Part shown: positions 1 through 8,311 of the stretch, one piece after another
How the letters are laid out: the number at the start of each line of letters is the position of its first letter
Position numbering within the stretch: position 1 is the first letter of the stretch
NCBI GenBank assembly: GCA_020048915.1
Contig: JAIFLU010000037.1
Span: 1-38,624 of the forward strand
DNA: 38,624 nucleotides
Direction: 5' to 3'
Source of the DNA: Bacteroidota bacterium
GTDB taxonomy: Bacteria > Bacteroidota > Bacteroidia > Bacteroidales > JAAUTT01
Position numbers and translations under genes: made by a program
Notes under the pieces: generated by a model
The model's input: the letters and a program-made list of their open reading frames with translations, nothing else
What the model was told of the DNA's origin: nothing
The model's database searches: none

Positions 1-3000
1 TGCTTGGCGACTGCAACCTCACTGCCGGTCTGGTGTCCAGGCGTGTTTCTGATGCATTATACCCCTCGCCCCACTGATCCATATCCATATTAGTAACTTT
101 AGCGAAATAAAGCAGGTTACGACCAACCAGGGAAATAGTAAATTGTTGGGCTTTGCCATCGAACAGTTTGGTTTGGAATGTATAACCAATAGATGCCTCA
201 CGTAATTTTGTGTAGGTCTTATCTACCATAAATTCTTCGGCCATATTGGTATAAACCGATTGCGTATATGCTTGCAGGCGCACTGGTTTTTCATTTGGGG
301 CAAATGTTAATTCTTCATTCATATTGGTAATATACCCATTTTCGAACTTTGGGGTACCTGATGTGATAATTACGCCATCGCCAACATATCCGGCTGCAAT
401 TGATCCGGTACTCTTATAGCTCTCCCATTCTGCAAGACGGGCTTTACCATATTCGCCTTCAACAAGTTTTGGGCTATTCCCCGATTGGAACTGACGGGCA
501 TCCAATTCATTAAAGATAGAACCTCCGGCACGCCCATCAAATTGAACATTGAAAGAGAAATTTTTATAGGATAAATTACTTGAGATACCCCAAACATAAT
601 CGGGGTTTGCATATCCCAAAAGCTTGTTGTTTTCATCCCCCTTTGGCGAATAGAGAGGCATTCCCCCTGCATCGAAAATAATTTTGCCTTCACTGTTCCG
701 ATTATACATAGTGCCATAAATACCATCCATCCGTTCGCCAATTCTATAATAGTGGCCATTCAGCGAAATGCCTTCTTCGCCATCAGTTGCTTCTTTTAAT
801 GTTTCCTGGTAACTGGAAGCGTTCATAGCAATTTGCCACCGGAGTCCTGCTTTTGAAAAAACGGGTACCAGCCTTAAGGTTAATTCATATCCATCTTTTT
901 TAGTAACTACCCCGTTAATTAACTGGTAATTATATCCGGTTGATGCAGCCGCAGTCTTCGAAAATATTTGAGGGCCATTGAGTGTTGAAAAGTATGTAAA
1001 ATCAATTCCTATCCTATTTTTGAAGAAATTCGATTCAAACCCACCTTCATAAGAAGTTACCGAATAAGGCTTTAAGCCGTCGTTTGCCATAGTAGAAGAT
1101 AGACTTACCGAAGGCTCATTGTTATACAGGGCGCTGGTAATATAAGAGTTTTGATTTTTATAGGTTGGCCCATTATAAACAGTTTGTATATCGGGACGAC
1201 TACTAAATGGATGCTTAAATCCCATTGCATCGTAAGCCGGGCCTATAGTTGGTTTGGTTAATGCCCCTTTTACATTTGCATAGGAAGCGCGCAATTTAAT
1301 GCCGGAAATAAATTTTGGCATTTTTATAATGTCGGATATCATAGAACTTAATGTTGCCGATGGATAAAAGAAGGTATTATTATTCTTAGGCAATGTGGAG
1401 AGTTTATCGATTCTACCAGTGGTTGACAGGGTTACATAATTTTTCAAAGAAATGTCGAAGCTGTAATAAGCGCTGTACACCATCATATCAGCTTTATAGC
1501 TATATAACCTGCTGGGATAAAGAGTGTTTGAAAAACTGTAAACTCCGGGGATTACCAAATAATCGGTTGATTGCCAGGTTGAATTATATTTATAACTGCG
1601 AATACTCGATCCGGCCAAAGCGCTTAAAAATATAGAGGGTGTAATATTTTTATTATAAGTAAGCATCAGGTCAGAGTTATTTTCAAATACGTTGCGGCGG
1701 TCTTCCTGGTAGTCTCCCTTTTTTTCGGTTTCCCGACCATATTTATTGGCCGAATAAGGGACTTTCTCAGTGCGGATCATATCCCAGGTTGTAACCTGAG
1801 TGCGAACGCTAAGATTGAGGTCTTTATTTATTTCATAATTTAGCTTGGTATATCCATAAATATCGTTTTTATAATGTTCCCTTAACCATTCGTAGGCCAG
1901 AAAGTATGGATTATTAGCCCGGCCATATTCGGCATACTGTTGTTGAACCCCTTCCTGCCCTGGCATCCAGTAACTTTTCATATCATCTATATTCCAATGT
2001 GAAGAGCCATACACACCAAACATATACATAAAACTATTTGGGCCGTAGTATACATCAGGAACATTAGGTGAATATTGGCGGTTGTAATTTAAGCTGGCTT
2101 CAATATTTAATTTTTTGCTTACTTTATAACCGGTATAAATATTTACATTGGTTATATTGAGCCCGCTATTGGGAACCATTGACTTCTGATAGATTTGTCC
2201 TGCCGAGATTCTGGAGGTAAACCGTTCGTAGTTTGTTGCAATTGAAATATTGTTTGAAGTGTACAACCCGGTTTCAAGAAATTTCTTTAACTTTCCTTTA
2301 TATGAAATAAATGCTGTAGAATCTCTTTTACCGGTAACAGCATTTATGGGGCTGTTCCATTGTGCAATTGGTTGTCCTTCCAAGCGCGGGCCCCAAACAT
2401 TCGCACGGGTATAACTCCCACCATCAGTAGGCTGGTTGCCAAAAGCATAAAGATAATTTTCCCCAATACCATACTCTTCCTGTACAGTTGGTAAGGAGTT
2501 AAACCCGATATCAAACAGGGTACTCGAATTAAACTCAACATTTACCCTATCTTTCGAAGCTTTTTTAGTGGTTATTAATAAAGCTCCGTTTTGTCCTCTA
2601 AAACCATATAATGCTGCAGCATTTGGCCCTTTTAATACGGTATAGGATTCTACGTCGTCGGCATTGATATTATATGCATCAGAGTTTACCGGAACTCCAT
2701 CAATAACAATAAGTACATCGCTCGAACCCCGGAGGATCATCTTTGGACTGCCAAGCATCTCGGCCGAAGGAGCTACTGTAAGTCCCGCAATTTTCCCTGT
2801 TAAGGAATTTAATGCATTGGCATCACGCACCTTTTTCAGATCGTCGCCATTAATATCCTGAACAGCATATCCAATGCTCCTGGTATCTTTCTTGATACCG
2901 AGTGCTGTTACTTTTACTTCGTTAAGTGTTATTGCTTCTTCTTTTAGGGTAACATTAATTACCCGTTGGTTACCTATTGCGACATCCTGAGACATGTAAC

Positions 3001-3274
3001 CGACAAATGAAAATGTGAGTACCGACTCGCCGCCAGGCATAGTTATGGAGAAATTTCCATTTACGTCGGTGGTTGCGCCAATGGTAGTATTTTTTACAAT
3101 TACGGTTGCCCCAATCAGGGATTCACCATTTTCAGCCTTTATAGTCCCTTTAACAGTAATTTCTTGTGCATACGAGTTAATCACTATTAAAAAGGATGCA
3201 ATCAAAGGCAATAAATACTTTTTAAAAAGAATGGATTTCCTTTGTTTTTCCTTATTTACTTTTCTAGTTTTCAT
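1..3274 (-). CDS. SusC/RagA-type TonB-linked outer membrane receptor (partial, 3' end cut)
   Basis: This open frame reads from ATG at 3274 without a stop to the window edge (1091 codons). It has a basic n-region and signal peptide ending near SYAQ, then a carboxypeptidase-regulatory-like domain (VKGTIKAENGESLIGATV). Next comes the SusC linker (VTALGIKKDTRSIGYAVQD), a plug domain with LRGSSDVLIVIDGVPV, and a long barrel. The last visible residues (GRNLLYFAKVTNMD, then DTRPAVRLQSPS) belong to the final barrel region, so probably only about 20-40 residues are missing. Such receptors normally work with a SusD lipoprotein, which would lie beyond the left edge. The substrate cannot be read from sequence. 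The upstream operator-like repeats are shared with phosphonate and phosphatase genes, so a phosphorus-containing ligand is possible (inference). Confidence 0.93.
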   Translation of the reverse strand, partial: MKTRKVNKEKQRKSILFKKYLLPLIASFLIVINSYAQEITVKGTIKAENGESLIGATVIVKNTTIGATTDVNGNFSITMPGGESVLTFSFVGYMSQDVAIGNQRVINVTLKEEAITLNEVKVTALGIKKDTRSIGYAVQDINGDDLKKVRDANALNSLTGKIAGLTVAPSAEMLGSPKMILRGSSDVLIVIDGVPVNSDAYNINADDVESYTVLKGPNAAALYGFRGQNGALLITTKKASKDRVNVEFNSSTLFDIGFNSLPTVQEEYGIGENYLYAFGNQPTDGGSYTRANVWGPRLEGQPIAQWNSPINAVTGKRDSTAFISYKGKLKKFLETGLYTSNNISIATNYERFTSRISAGQIYQKSMVPNSGLNITNVNIYTGYKVSKKLNIEASLNYNRQYSPNVPDVYYGPNSFMYMFGVYGSSHWNIDDMKSYWMPGQEGVQQQYAEYGRANNPYFLAYEWLREHYKNDIYGYTKLNYEINKDLNLSVRTQVTTWDMIRTEKVPYSANKYGRETEKKGDYQEDRRNVFENNSDLMLTYNKNITPSIFLSALAGSSIRSYKYNSTWQSTDYLVIPGVYSFSNTLYPSRLYSYKADMMVYSAYYSFDISLKNYVTLSTTGRIDKLSTLPKNNNTFFYPSATLSSMISDIIKMPKFISGIKLRASYANVKGALTKPTIGPAYDAMGFKHPFSSRPDIQTVYNGPTYKNQNSYITSALYNNEPSVSLSSTMANDGLKPYSVTSYEGGFESNFFKNRIGIDFTYFSTLNGPQIFSKTAAASTGYNYQLINGVVTKKDGYELTLRLVPVFSKAGLRWQIAMNASSYQETLKEATDGEEGISLNGHYYRIGERMDGIYGTMYNRNSEGKIIFDAGGMPLYSPKGDENNKLLGYANPDYVWGISSNLSYKNFSFNVQFDGRAGGSIFNELDARQFQSGNSPKLVEGEYGKARLAEWESYKSTGSIAAGYVGDGVIITSGTPKFENGYITNMNEELTFAPNEKPVRLQAYTQSVYTNMAEEFMVDKTYTKLREASIGYTFQTKLFDGKAQQFTISLVGRNLLYFAKVTNMDMDQWGEGYNASETRLDTRPAVRLQSPS

Positions 3275-3302
3275 AATTATTTGGTTAATTGTAATTATGA
3301 TG

Positions 3303-3347
3303 GAAAAGTAGAGGCATATTGTTAGTCCTCGGTTAGGTTTTATTTAG
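3303..3347 (-). promoter_or_regulatory. Candidate PHO-box-like operator and -7 element of the SusC gene
   Basis: Read on the minus strand there are three units, CTAAATAAAAC, CTAACCGAGGA and CTAACAATATG, beginning at 3347, 3336 and 3325, exactly 11 bp apart. TACTTTTC (7 of 8 to the Bacteroidota TAnnTTTG element) begins at 3310, 15 bp after the start of the last unit. Direct repeats of 11-bp period overlapping the -33 region are the binding geometry of PhoB/OmpR-family activators. The assignment to such a regulator is inference. Confidence 0.55.
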
Positions 3348-3374
3348 TTTTTCCCTCCGATGTATTATTTAAAA

Positions 3375-3396
3375 TTTACGTAAGGTTAACGTAAGG
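3375..3396. repeat. Tandem 11-bp repeat upstream of SusC
   Basis: TTTACGTAAGG is followed immediately by TTAACGTAAGG, 10 of 11 identical. The copies lie about 30 bp beyond the CTAAM units and out of phase with them. This could be a second regulator site; no family can be named. Confidence 0.5.
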
Positions 3397-3605
3397 CTGA
3401 CAAAATATTTATTTCGTAAATAACTGTACTTTTATCACTTACACTTTTTTTGTTTTTTTTAACATTATCAAAACCACCAACTCTTTAGACAGGGTAAAAG
3501 CTATGCTTAATTTCCGATCTGTTTGCGTTGTTGTTTACCTGTATTCTTTCTTAATAAGCATTTTAGAAATCATTCGTTACAGGAAACTTAATACACAAAT
3601 AATTT

Positions 3606-3650
3606 CTAATAGTTAATAAACCATTCCCTAACAATTATCTGCTTGCTTTA
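3606..3650 (+). promoter_or_regulatory. Weaker PHO-box-like repeats in front of the EEP gene
   Basis: CTAAT (3606) and CTAAC (3628) lie 22 bp apart with TAAAC at the intermediate 11-bp position (3617). TTGCTTTA, a 6-of-8 match to TAnnTTTG, starts at 3643, again 15 bp after the last unit. Transcription from here would leave only a very short leader before the ATG at 3662, which makes this the least certain member of the set. Confidence 0.3.
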
Positions 3651-3661
3651 TAAATAAAACT

Positions 3662-4438
3662 ATGTATAGTTTAATAACTATTAACACCTGGAAATGTGAT
3701 GGAGAATACCTTAATCGACTTGAGGTGCTAAAATATGAGATAAAAGAAACACGGCCAGACATATTATTATTTCAGGAAGCATTTCAAACTGTTGATAATA
3801 CATTTGATACAACTGAGTTTATTGCAAAGGAATTGGGCTATAGTTATGTCTCTTCTCAATCGAGGCCTAAAAAAAGAAGGATGAACAATATATTAATGGA
3901 CAGTTTTTCAAACGTTTCCATCCTTTCAAAATTTCCCATAGAGCGTAAGTATATTATTTCGTTACCATCCAATCCGGATGATGGAAGTCGCGATGCCATT
4001 GCTGCAGAATTAATAATTGAAGGCAAAAAAATGCTGGTAATAAGCATTCACCTTAGCCATTTACGCGATGGAAACGAACTTCGGACACAGCAATTGTTAC
4101 ATATTCTCGATCAATCCTTTATATGCAATAAATATGATGCAATATTTATCGGAGGGGATTTTAATTTTCCAATAAACAAGGATTACCTTGAAAATCTTTC
4201 GCAGGTTAATTATTACCTGGAGGATACATTTATATTTAACAGCAAACCCGATATTCCTCAGTATACTTTTACAAATGGGGATTTTTCGCGCAAATTGGAC
4301 CATATTGTTCAGGTATGCAAGAAAGGTGAAGTTCAGGCAAAAGTTGCGGGATCTGAGATTGTATTTTACAAAGACCATCCGGTTTATGGGATAAAAGCGA
4401 GCGACCACAATGGAGTAAAGATTATTTTTAATTTTTAG
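3662..4438 (+). CDS. Endonuclease/exonuclease/phosphatase (EEP) family protein
   Basis: A 258-residue single-domain EEP-fold enzyme (metal-dependent phosphodiesterase/phosphomonoesterase superfamily). The full catalytic set is visible: N8 (TINTW), E39 (LLFQEAF), H130 (ISIHLSH), D166 and N168 (GGDFNFP), the pair D213/H214 (KLDHIV), and terminal D248/H249 (ASDHNG). There is no signal peptide, so it should be cytoplasmic. The ATG must be the start because the first core strand begins at residue 3. The stop lies 3 bp before the next gene's ATG, so the two are probably one transcript. Members cleave DNA, lipids, inositol phosphates or nucleotide caps, and the substrate is not readable here. Proximity to phnN suggests a role in organophosphate turnover. 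Confidence 0.85.
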   Translation: MYSLITINTWKCDGEYLNRLEVLKYEIKETRPDILLFQEAFQTVDNTFDTTEFIAKELGYSYVSSQSRPKKRRMNNILMDSFSNVSILSKFPIERKYIISLPSNPDDGSRDAIAAELIIEGKKMLVISIHLSHLRDGNELRTQQLLHILDQSFICNKYDAIFIGGDFNFPINKDYLENLSQVNYYLEDTFIFNSKPDIPQYTFTNGDFSRKLDHIVQVCKKGEVQAKVAGSEIVFYKDHPVYGIKASDHNGVKIIFNF

Positions 4439-4441
4439 GAT

Positions 4442-5206
4442 ATGCAAAGGATTAAAATTATATCGGTTAGCAGCCTTGCCGCTCATAAGACTGCTAGTAT
4501 CAAAGCGCAAATCGCGATTCTTGGATCGGCAATACTGCCTGTACCAACTGTAATTCTAAACGGAGTGGCAAGTTTCCCGGTTATCACGAAACAAAATATA
4601 GATTTTATGCCTATTTTGGAAGGCGTATTGCATCTATCAATCTTTCAGGGTCAAAAGCCATTTTTATTCGTCGGATACCTTACTGTTGCCGAAGACATTA
4701 AAATACTAGCTGATTTTATTGAAAGAAACAGGAATCTTCTTTCAGGGGTATTGGTAGATCCAATTTCAGGGGACAATGATATACCTTATATAGATAGTAA
4801 AATAATAGCAGAATGGCCAAAACTTTTGGCACTTGCCGATTTTGCTTTCCCAAACCTTACCGAACTTAAGCTATATTCCGGTTTATCAGAAAACGAAAAA
4901 GACATTTCAAATCATATTTCTGCTTTTGAGAAAAGGTTCCCTGAACTAAACTATATTATTACCAGCTATGCCGATATACCAATAAACGGAGTATTATTAA
5001 AGTTTGGAAATAAACATTATCCAATATACCATAAGAATTATTCAGTGAAATTGGATGGAACCGGAGATGTTTTTGTCGCTTATTTTATTAAGTACCATCT
5101 TTTGGAAAACCGCGACCCGCTTAAGTCATGCAAAAAAGCCCTGGACATCACCTTACGACATATAAAAAAATCGATAAAGCAAAATATTGCTGAATTAGAG
5201 ATTTGA
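4442..5206 (+). CDS. PfkB-superfamily kinase, pyridoxal-kinase-like
   Basis: A 254-residue protein of the ribokinase/PfkB superfamily, closest in motif layout to pyridoxal/pyridoxamine kinases (PdxK/PdxY). It has an N-terminal SVSSLAAHKTASIKAQIAIL segment, VLVDPISGDND near residue 100, FPNLTEL near 137, and the anion-hole/catalytic motif LDGTGDVF near residue 200, whose Asp is the catalytic base in this superfamily. ATP would phosphorylate a vitamin B6-type alcohol or another small hydroxyl substrate. It is translationally close to the EEP gene (3-bp gap) and followed 227 bp later by phnN. A sugar or phosphonate-related substrate is conceivable given the company, but the sequence points to the pyridoxal kinase branch. 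Confidence 0.75.
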   Translation: MQRIKIISVSSLAAHKTASIKAQIAILGSAILPVPTVILNGVASFPVITKQNIDFMPILEGVLHLSIFQGQKPFLFVGYLTVAEDIKILADFIERNRNLLSGVLVDPISGDNDIPYIDSKIIAEWPKLLALADFAFPNLTELKLYSGLSENEKDISNHISAFEKRFPELNYIITSYADIPINGVLLKFGNKHYPIYHKNYSVKLDGTGDVFVAYFIKYHLLENRDPLKSCKKALDITLRHIKKSIKQNIAELEI

Positions 5207-5433
5207 ATTCACTCCGAAAAATCATAATTCAATATTTTTAATCTGTATACCCCTAATACCTCCAGAAAACCATCTGAAAATCATTGAATTTAAAGTCCCC
5301 AAAATGAGTTAATCGGGAGTAAAAACATTTCGGAGGAGACTCAAATAGTATTAAAAAAACGGATTAACAAATTCCTTACAAAACCTGCACAAAAACAAAA
5401 CATACGATTACGAAATTGTCCCTCAAAAAAGCT
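5207..5433. other. Intergenic spacer before phnN with a long-range inverted repeat
   Basis: A 227-bp spacer without an ORF. CTCCGAAA (5212-5219) and TTTCGGAG (5328-5335) form an 8-bp inverted repeat separated by 108 bases. Its significance is unclear. Confidence 0.3.
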
Positions 5434-5994
5434 ATGGGACAACTCATTTATTTGGTAGGAGCCTCAGGGTCTGGAAAAGATTCAGTGATGGATGCTGTTA
5501 AGAACAGGCTTAATTCAAACTTCCCTGTGGTATTTGCGCACAGGTATATTACCAAACCATTTGCACTGGGTGGGGAGAATTATGTTTCGTTAACTGAAGC
5601 TGAGTTTGAGATGCGGCAGCAAGCAGGACTTTTTGCAATGAGTTGGCAAAGCCATGGTTATTCATATGGTTTAGGGGTTGAAATTAATTTTTGGCTGGAA
5701 AAAGGATTTTTTGTTGTAGTAAACGGTTCGAGGGAGTATCTGCCGTTTGCATCAAAACTCTATAGAGATATGCTGGTTTGCTTAATTAAAGTAAGTAAAG
5801 AGAAACTTCATGAACGGTTATTGGGACGCGGCAGAGAAACTCCGGAGGAGATTTATAAAAGACTTGAAAGAGCCGAATCGTTTCAGGTGATGCATCCCAA
5901 TCTTAAGATAATTAATAATGATGGTTCGTTGGAAGAGTCGGCCAATCAATTTTTCAATATCGTTCTTGATGTATTCCAACCGAGTATACTTTAG
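5434..5994 (+). CDS. phnN: Ribose 1,5-bisphosphate phosphokinase PhnN
   Basis: PhnN converts ribose 1,5-bisphosphate plus ATP to PRPP, the last step of C-P lyase phosphonate breakdown. The protein (186 residues from ATG 5434) matches the E. coli enzyme along its whole length: P-loop GASGSGKDS at about residues 8-16, AHRYITKPFALGGENY, MSWQSHGYSYGLGVEI, VVNGSREYLP, LLGRGRETPEEI and the terminal NNDGSL. An upstream TTG at 5416 is in frame, but the ATG gives the standard N-terminus MGQLIYLVG. The gene stands apart from phnGHIJKLM, whose operon begins 1.9 kb downstream. Its last 4 bp overlap the convergent TenI-like gene. Confidence 0.93.
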   Translation: MGQLIYLVGASGSGKDSVMDAVKNRLNSNFPVVFAHRYITKPFALGGENYVSLTEAEFEMRQQAGLFAMSWQSHGYSYGLGVEINFWLEKGFFVVVNGSREYLPFASKLYRDMLVCLIKVSKEKLHERLLGRGRETPEEIYKRLERAESFQVMHPNLKIINNDGSLEESANQFFNIVLDVFQPSIL

Positions 5995-6611
5995 TTTTTC
6001 ATTACCATAGTAATATTATTAATCCTTATATACTTTTCGATCGCTTGTTTAACATCAAAAGTTTCCATGTATAAAGCCCAAATTGCCCCTAAAATCACTA
6101 CACCATCAAATCCATAATTAATTGCAACCTCGGTACTGTTTTCTTTAATACCTCCAATTGCCAAAACTTTTGATTGATACCTGGTTAATGCAAACTGGCT
6201 TTTTAAGTATTCGTGGCTAAATTTTATATTCAGGTTAGGCTTGGATATACTTTTAAAAATCGGTCCCATTAGAAAATAATTAAATTGCCCATCCAATGCA
6301 GCTAACTCTTCAAAACTATTTGCAAAGGTAGATTTTGAATAATTATTGGCTGGCATGGTAATTAATTCCCTATCGGCCGATGATAAATAATAGCCAAGAA
6401 GGTTAAACTCGTCCAACAATTCAAAGTGAGAATGAATAACTACTCTATTATGGTATATTGAAGGTATTTCTTTAATAAATTTTCGGTATTCATGGATATC
6501 TAAATCAGACTTACGAAGGTGAAAATGACTTAATCCCTGCTGGAACATTCCAACAATTACATCTATTTCTTTGAATAGCTTTAAATGATAGGAGATAACA
6601 ATTGAATTCAT
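5991..6611 (-). CDS. TenI/ThiE-like thiamine phosphate synthase family protein
   Basis: A 206-residue TIM-barrel protein of the thiamine phosphate synthase/TenI family. Visible are the N-terminal strand with GLSHFHLRKSDLD (the family's HLRK signature), VVIHSHFELLDEFNLLGYYLS, the central MGPIFKSISKPN loop, and the C-terminal phosphate-binding region LAIGGIKENS followed by FDGVVILGAIW. ThiE couples the pyrimidine and thiazole moieties of thiamine. TenI-type members instead aromatise the thiazole, and the two cannot be separated here. No other thiamine genes are adjacent, so it looks like a stand-alone member. It converges on phnN with a 4-bp overlap. Confidence 0.8.
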   Translation of the reverse strand: MNSIVISYHLKLFKEIDVIVGMFQQGLSHFHLRKSDLDIHEYRKFIKEIPSIYHNRVVIHSHFELLDEFNLLGYYLSSADRELITMPANNYSKSTFANSFEELAALDGQFNYFLMGPIFKSISKPNLNIKFSHEYLKSQFALTRYQSKVLAIGGIKENSTEVAINYGFDGVVILGAIWALYMETFDVKQAIEKYIRINNITMVMKN

Positions 6612-6917
6612 TTAAATATAAATAGGATAAAAATTAAATTTTGTTTTAATTATAATAAAATCAGTCTTTTACTGAAAAATTCATTTAACAAAGAATAATT
6701 AACAAAAGCTTAATGGAATATTTCCTCAAATTTAAGTTTGGTTATCTACTTTAGTCCCGTTAAATATTCAATACCAATGTTTTAGTTTTTTCAGGGTATT
6801 TCTAACTAAATAAAGTATCAAAGGTCAATTTTTAATATTTTAAGCACAAGTTCGCAACCTAATATTTTTTACAATTATACTTTAAAAGTATTTATTCACC
6901 TAAAAAATTTGAAGGCA
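6612..6917. promoter_or_regulatory. Divergent intergenic region before the response regulator
   Basis: A 306-bp AT-rich spacer between the TenI-like gene (-) and the response regulator (+). A perfect palindrome ATACTTTAAAAGTAT lies at 6877-6891, about 25 bp before the regulator start, and could be an autoregulatory site or part of a weak -7 element (TACTTTAA). CTAAC at 6802 and CTAAT at 6859 are present but not in 11-bp phase. No ORF is credible. Confidence 0.35.
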
Positions 6918-7613
6918 ATGAAAAAGAAAATCGTTTTAATTGATGATGAACAAGATATATTAGACTTTTTGGGTTATAACCTAAAAAAGGAAAATTATAT
7001 GATAGAGTCTTTTTCAAATCCCAAACTGGCACTTGACCATATAAGAAAATATTCAGCCGATATGATTATTACAGATTGGCTTATGCCCGAAATGGATGGG
7101 TTGGATGTTTGCAGGGCATTAAGATCCGACAAGGGTACTTCCTTTATTCCAATTTTTATGATTTCGTGTAAAAACGATGAAATTGATATTGTTACTGCAC
7201 TTGAAATTGGTGCCGACGACTTTTTAACAAAGCCTTTCAGAGTAAAAGAATTGATAGTAAAAATTAAAAAAATTCTCAAAAAAGCAGATCAGCCGGATGA
7301 ACTACAAAATCATATCATAATCCGCGATAATATACAAATAGATCCTGCAAGTTATACCACTTATATTAATAATGAAAAAATTGCCCTCACCAACTACGAA
7401 TTTAAAATTCTTCAACATTTAGCCCTGAAACCAGGAAGGGTATTCTCCAGATACGAAATAATCGACCTGTTAAATGGCGACGATAACGATAGTATTGTCA
7501 CGCTTCGTTCTGTCGATGTCCAAATTGTTGGATTAAGAAAAAAAATGGGGAAATACAAATCGTATATTGAAACAATAAGATCGGTAGGGTATAAATTCAT
7601 AGCTCAGGATTAG
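6918..7613 (+). CDS. OmpR/PhoB-family response regulator (no adjacent sensor kinase)
   Basis: A two-domain DNA-binding response regulator of 231 residues. The receiver domain (1-120) has the acidic pair D9/D10, phosphoacceptor D53 in ITDWLMPEMDG, S83 and K105 in LTKPF. The C-terminal winged helix (about 130-231) has NYEFKILQHLALKPGRVFSRYEII and the recognition-helix/hairpin segment SVDVQIVGLRKKMG...IRSVGYKF typical of OmpR/PhoB. An in-frame TTG at 6909 would add three residues; ATG 6918 is preferred because MKKKIVLIDDE is the normal start. There is no histidine kinase next to it. It sits just upstream of the phn operon, and PhoB-family proteins bind 11-bp direct repeats, so it is the obvious local candidate for the repeats described here (inference). 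Confidence 0.9.
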   Translation: MKKKIVLIDDEQDILDFLGYNLKKENYMIESFSNPKLALDHIRKYSADMIITDWLMPEMDGLDVCRALRSDKGTSFIPIFMISCKNDEIDIVTALEIGADDFLTKPFRVKELIVKIKKILKKADQPDELQNHIIIRDNIQIDPASYTTYINNEKIALTNYEFKILQHLALKPGRVFSRYEIIDLLNGDDNDSIVTLRSVDVQIVGLRKKMGKYKSYIETIRSVGYKFIAQD

Positions 7614-7804
7614 TTATTTGAAGGATTTTTAAATACTTTTTTTAGGTCGGATTATTTAATGTAAAACTGAAATTTGAACCTATAACCAGCATTGTTTGCC
7701 GAATAGTAATCAACTTATAAATAATTTTGCTACCAATGCATTGATTGCTTATGTTTTTTATATTTCTCTCTTCGAATTCTCCAAATTATAACCAACATTC
7801 ATTT

Positions 7805-7860
7805 TTAACCCTTTCATATCAAAGTCCTAACACAATCTAAATATTAGGCCTGTATTTTTG
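7805..7860 (+). promoter_or_regulatory. phn operon promoter with PHO-box-like repeats
   Basis: Consecutive 11-bp units TTAACCCTTTC (7805), ATATCAAAGTC (7816), CTAACACAATC (7827) and TAAATATTAGG (7838) lead to a perfect TAnnTTTG element, TATTTTTG (7853-7860), 15 bp after the start of the last unit. No separate -33 TTTG is evident, as expected when an activator box replaces it. CTAACACAATC is 10 of 11 identical to the unit at 30972. The predicted start leaves a leader of about 17 bases before phnG. Confidence 0.6.
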
Positions 7861-7883
7861 CATAAAAGAAAACAAAAATACAC

Positions 7884-8300
7884 ATGGAAAAGACCGATTA
7901 TATTCTGATTAATTGCTGTTTGAATGAACTACAGCAGCTGGTTACATCACTCGAAAACAACTATTCTTTCCAAATTGTAAAAGAGCCTTCTCTTGGCCTG
8001 ACAATGATAAGAGCCGAGGACTCGGTTGAAAGCCAGGAGTTTTATTTAGGAGAAGCCCTTACTACCGATTGCGAAGTTAGCTTTGGCGATACGACCGGGT
8101 ATGGCATTTGTCTAGGCGATGAACCTGTTAGAGCATATTGTATCGCATCGATTGATGCGCTTATGCAATCCAATCTTGAAATACCAGAACTACAAAATTT
8201 CCTGACAGAACAAGAGAAAAAAATCAGTATGGCCGAAGCTGTTGAATATAACCAGATACAACGCACCCGGGTCGACTTTAAAATGATGGAACAAGCTTAA
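7884..8300 (+). CDS. phnG: C-P lyase core subunit PhnG
   Basis: PhnG (138 residues) forms the PhnG2H2I2J2 core and is needed with PhnI, PhnH and PhnL to attach the phosphonate to ribose C1 of ATP. Family features seen are QEFYLGEALTTDCEVSFGDTTGYGICLGDEPVRAYCIASIDALM (shown here as separate motifs FYLGEAL, GYGICLGDE and ASIDALM). It ends in a helix rich in charged residues, as usual. It is the first gene of the operon, behind a clear -7 element, and is followed 11 bp later by phnH. Confidence 0.9.
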   Translation: MEKTDYILINCCLNELQQLVTSLENNYSFQIVKEPSLGLTMIRAEDSVESQEFYLGEALTTDCEVSFGDTTGYGICLGDEPVRAYCIASIDALMQSNLEIPELQNFLTEQEKKISMAEAVEYNQIQRTRVDFKMMEQA

Positions 8301-8311
8301 TAACCAAAAGT

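Larger units (their letters stand above)
3275..3661. promoter_or_regulatory. Divergent intergenic region between SusC (-) and EEP gene (+)
   Basis: This 387-bp spacer separates two divergent genes and holds no credible ORF. It contains the three-unit CTAAM repeat in front of SusC (3315-3347), a second 11-bp tandem repeat (3375-3396), and a weaker repeat set in front of the EEP gene (3606-3650). The middle part (3400-3600) is AT-rich and shows nothing I can name. Confidence 0.6.

Noticed and set aside
1-3274. SusC gene possibly broken, because only short complete ORFs appear in this region
   Set aside because: Direct translation from ATG 3274 on the minus strand is open to the window edge; it looks fragmented only because its stop lies outside the window.
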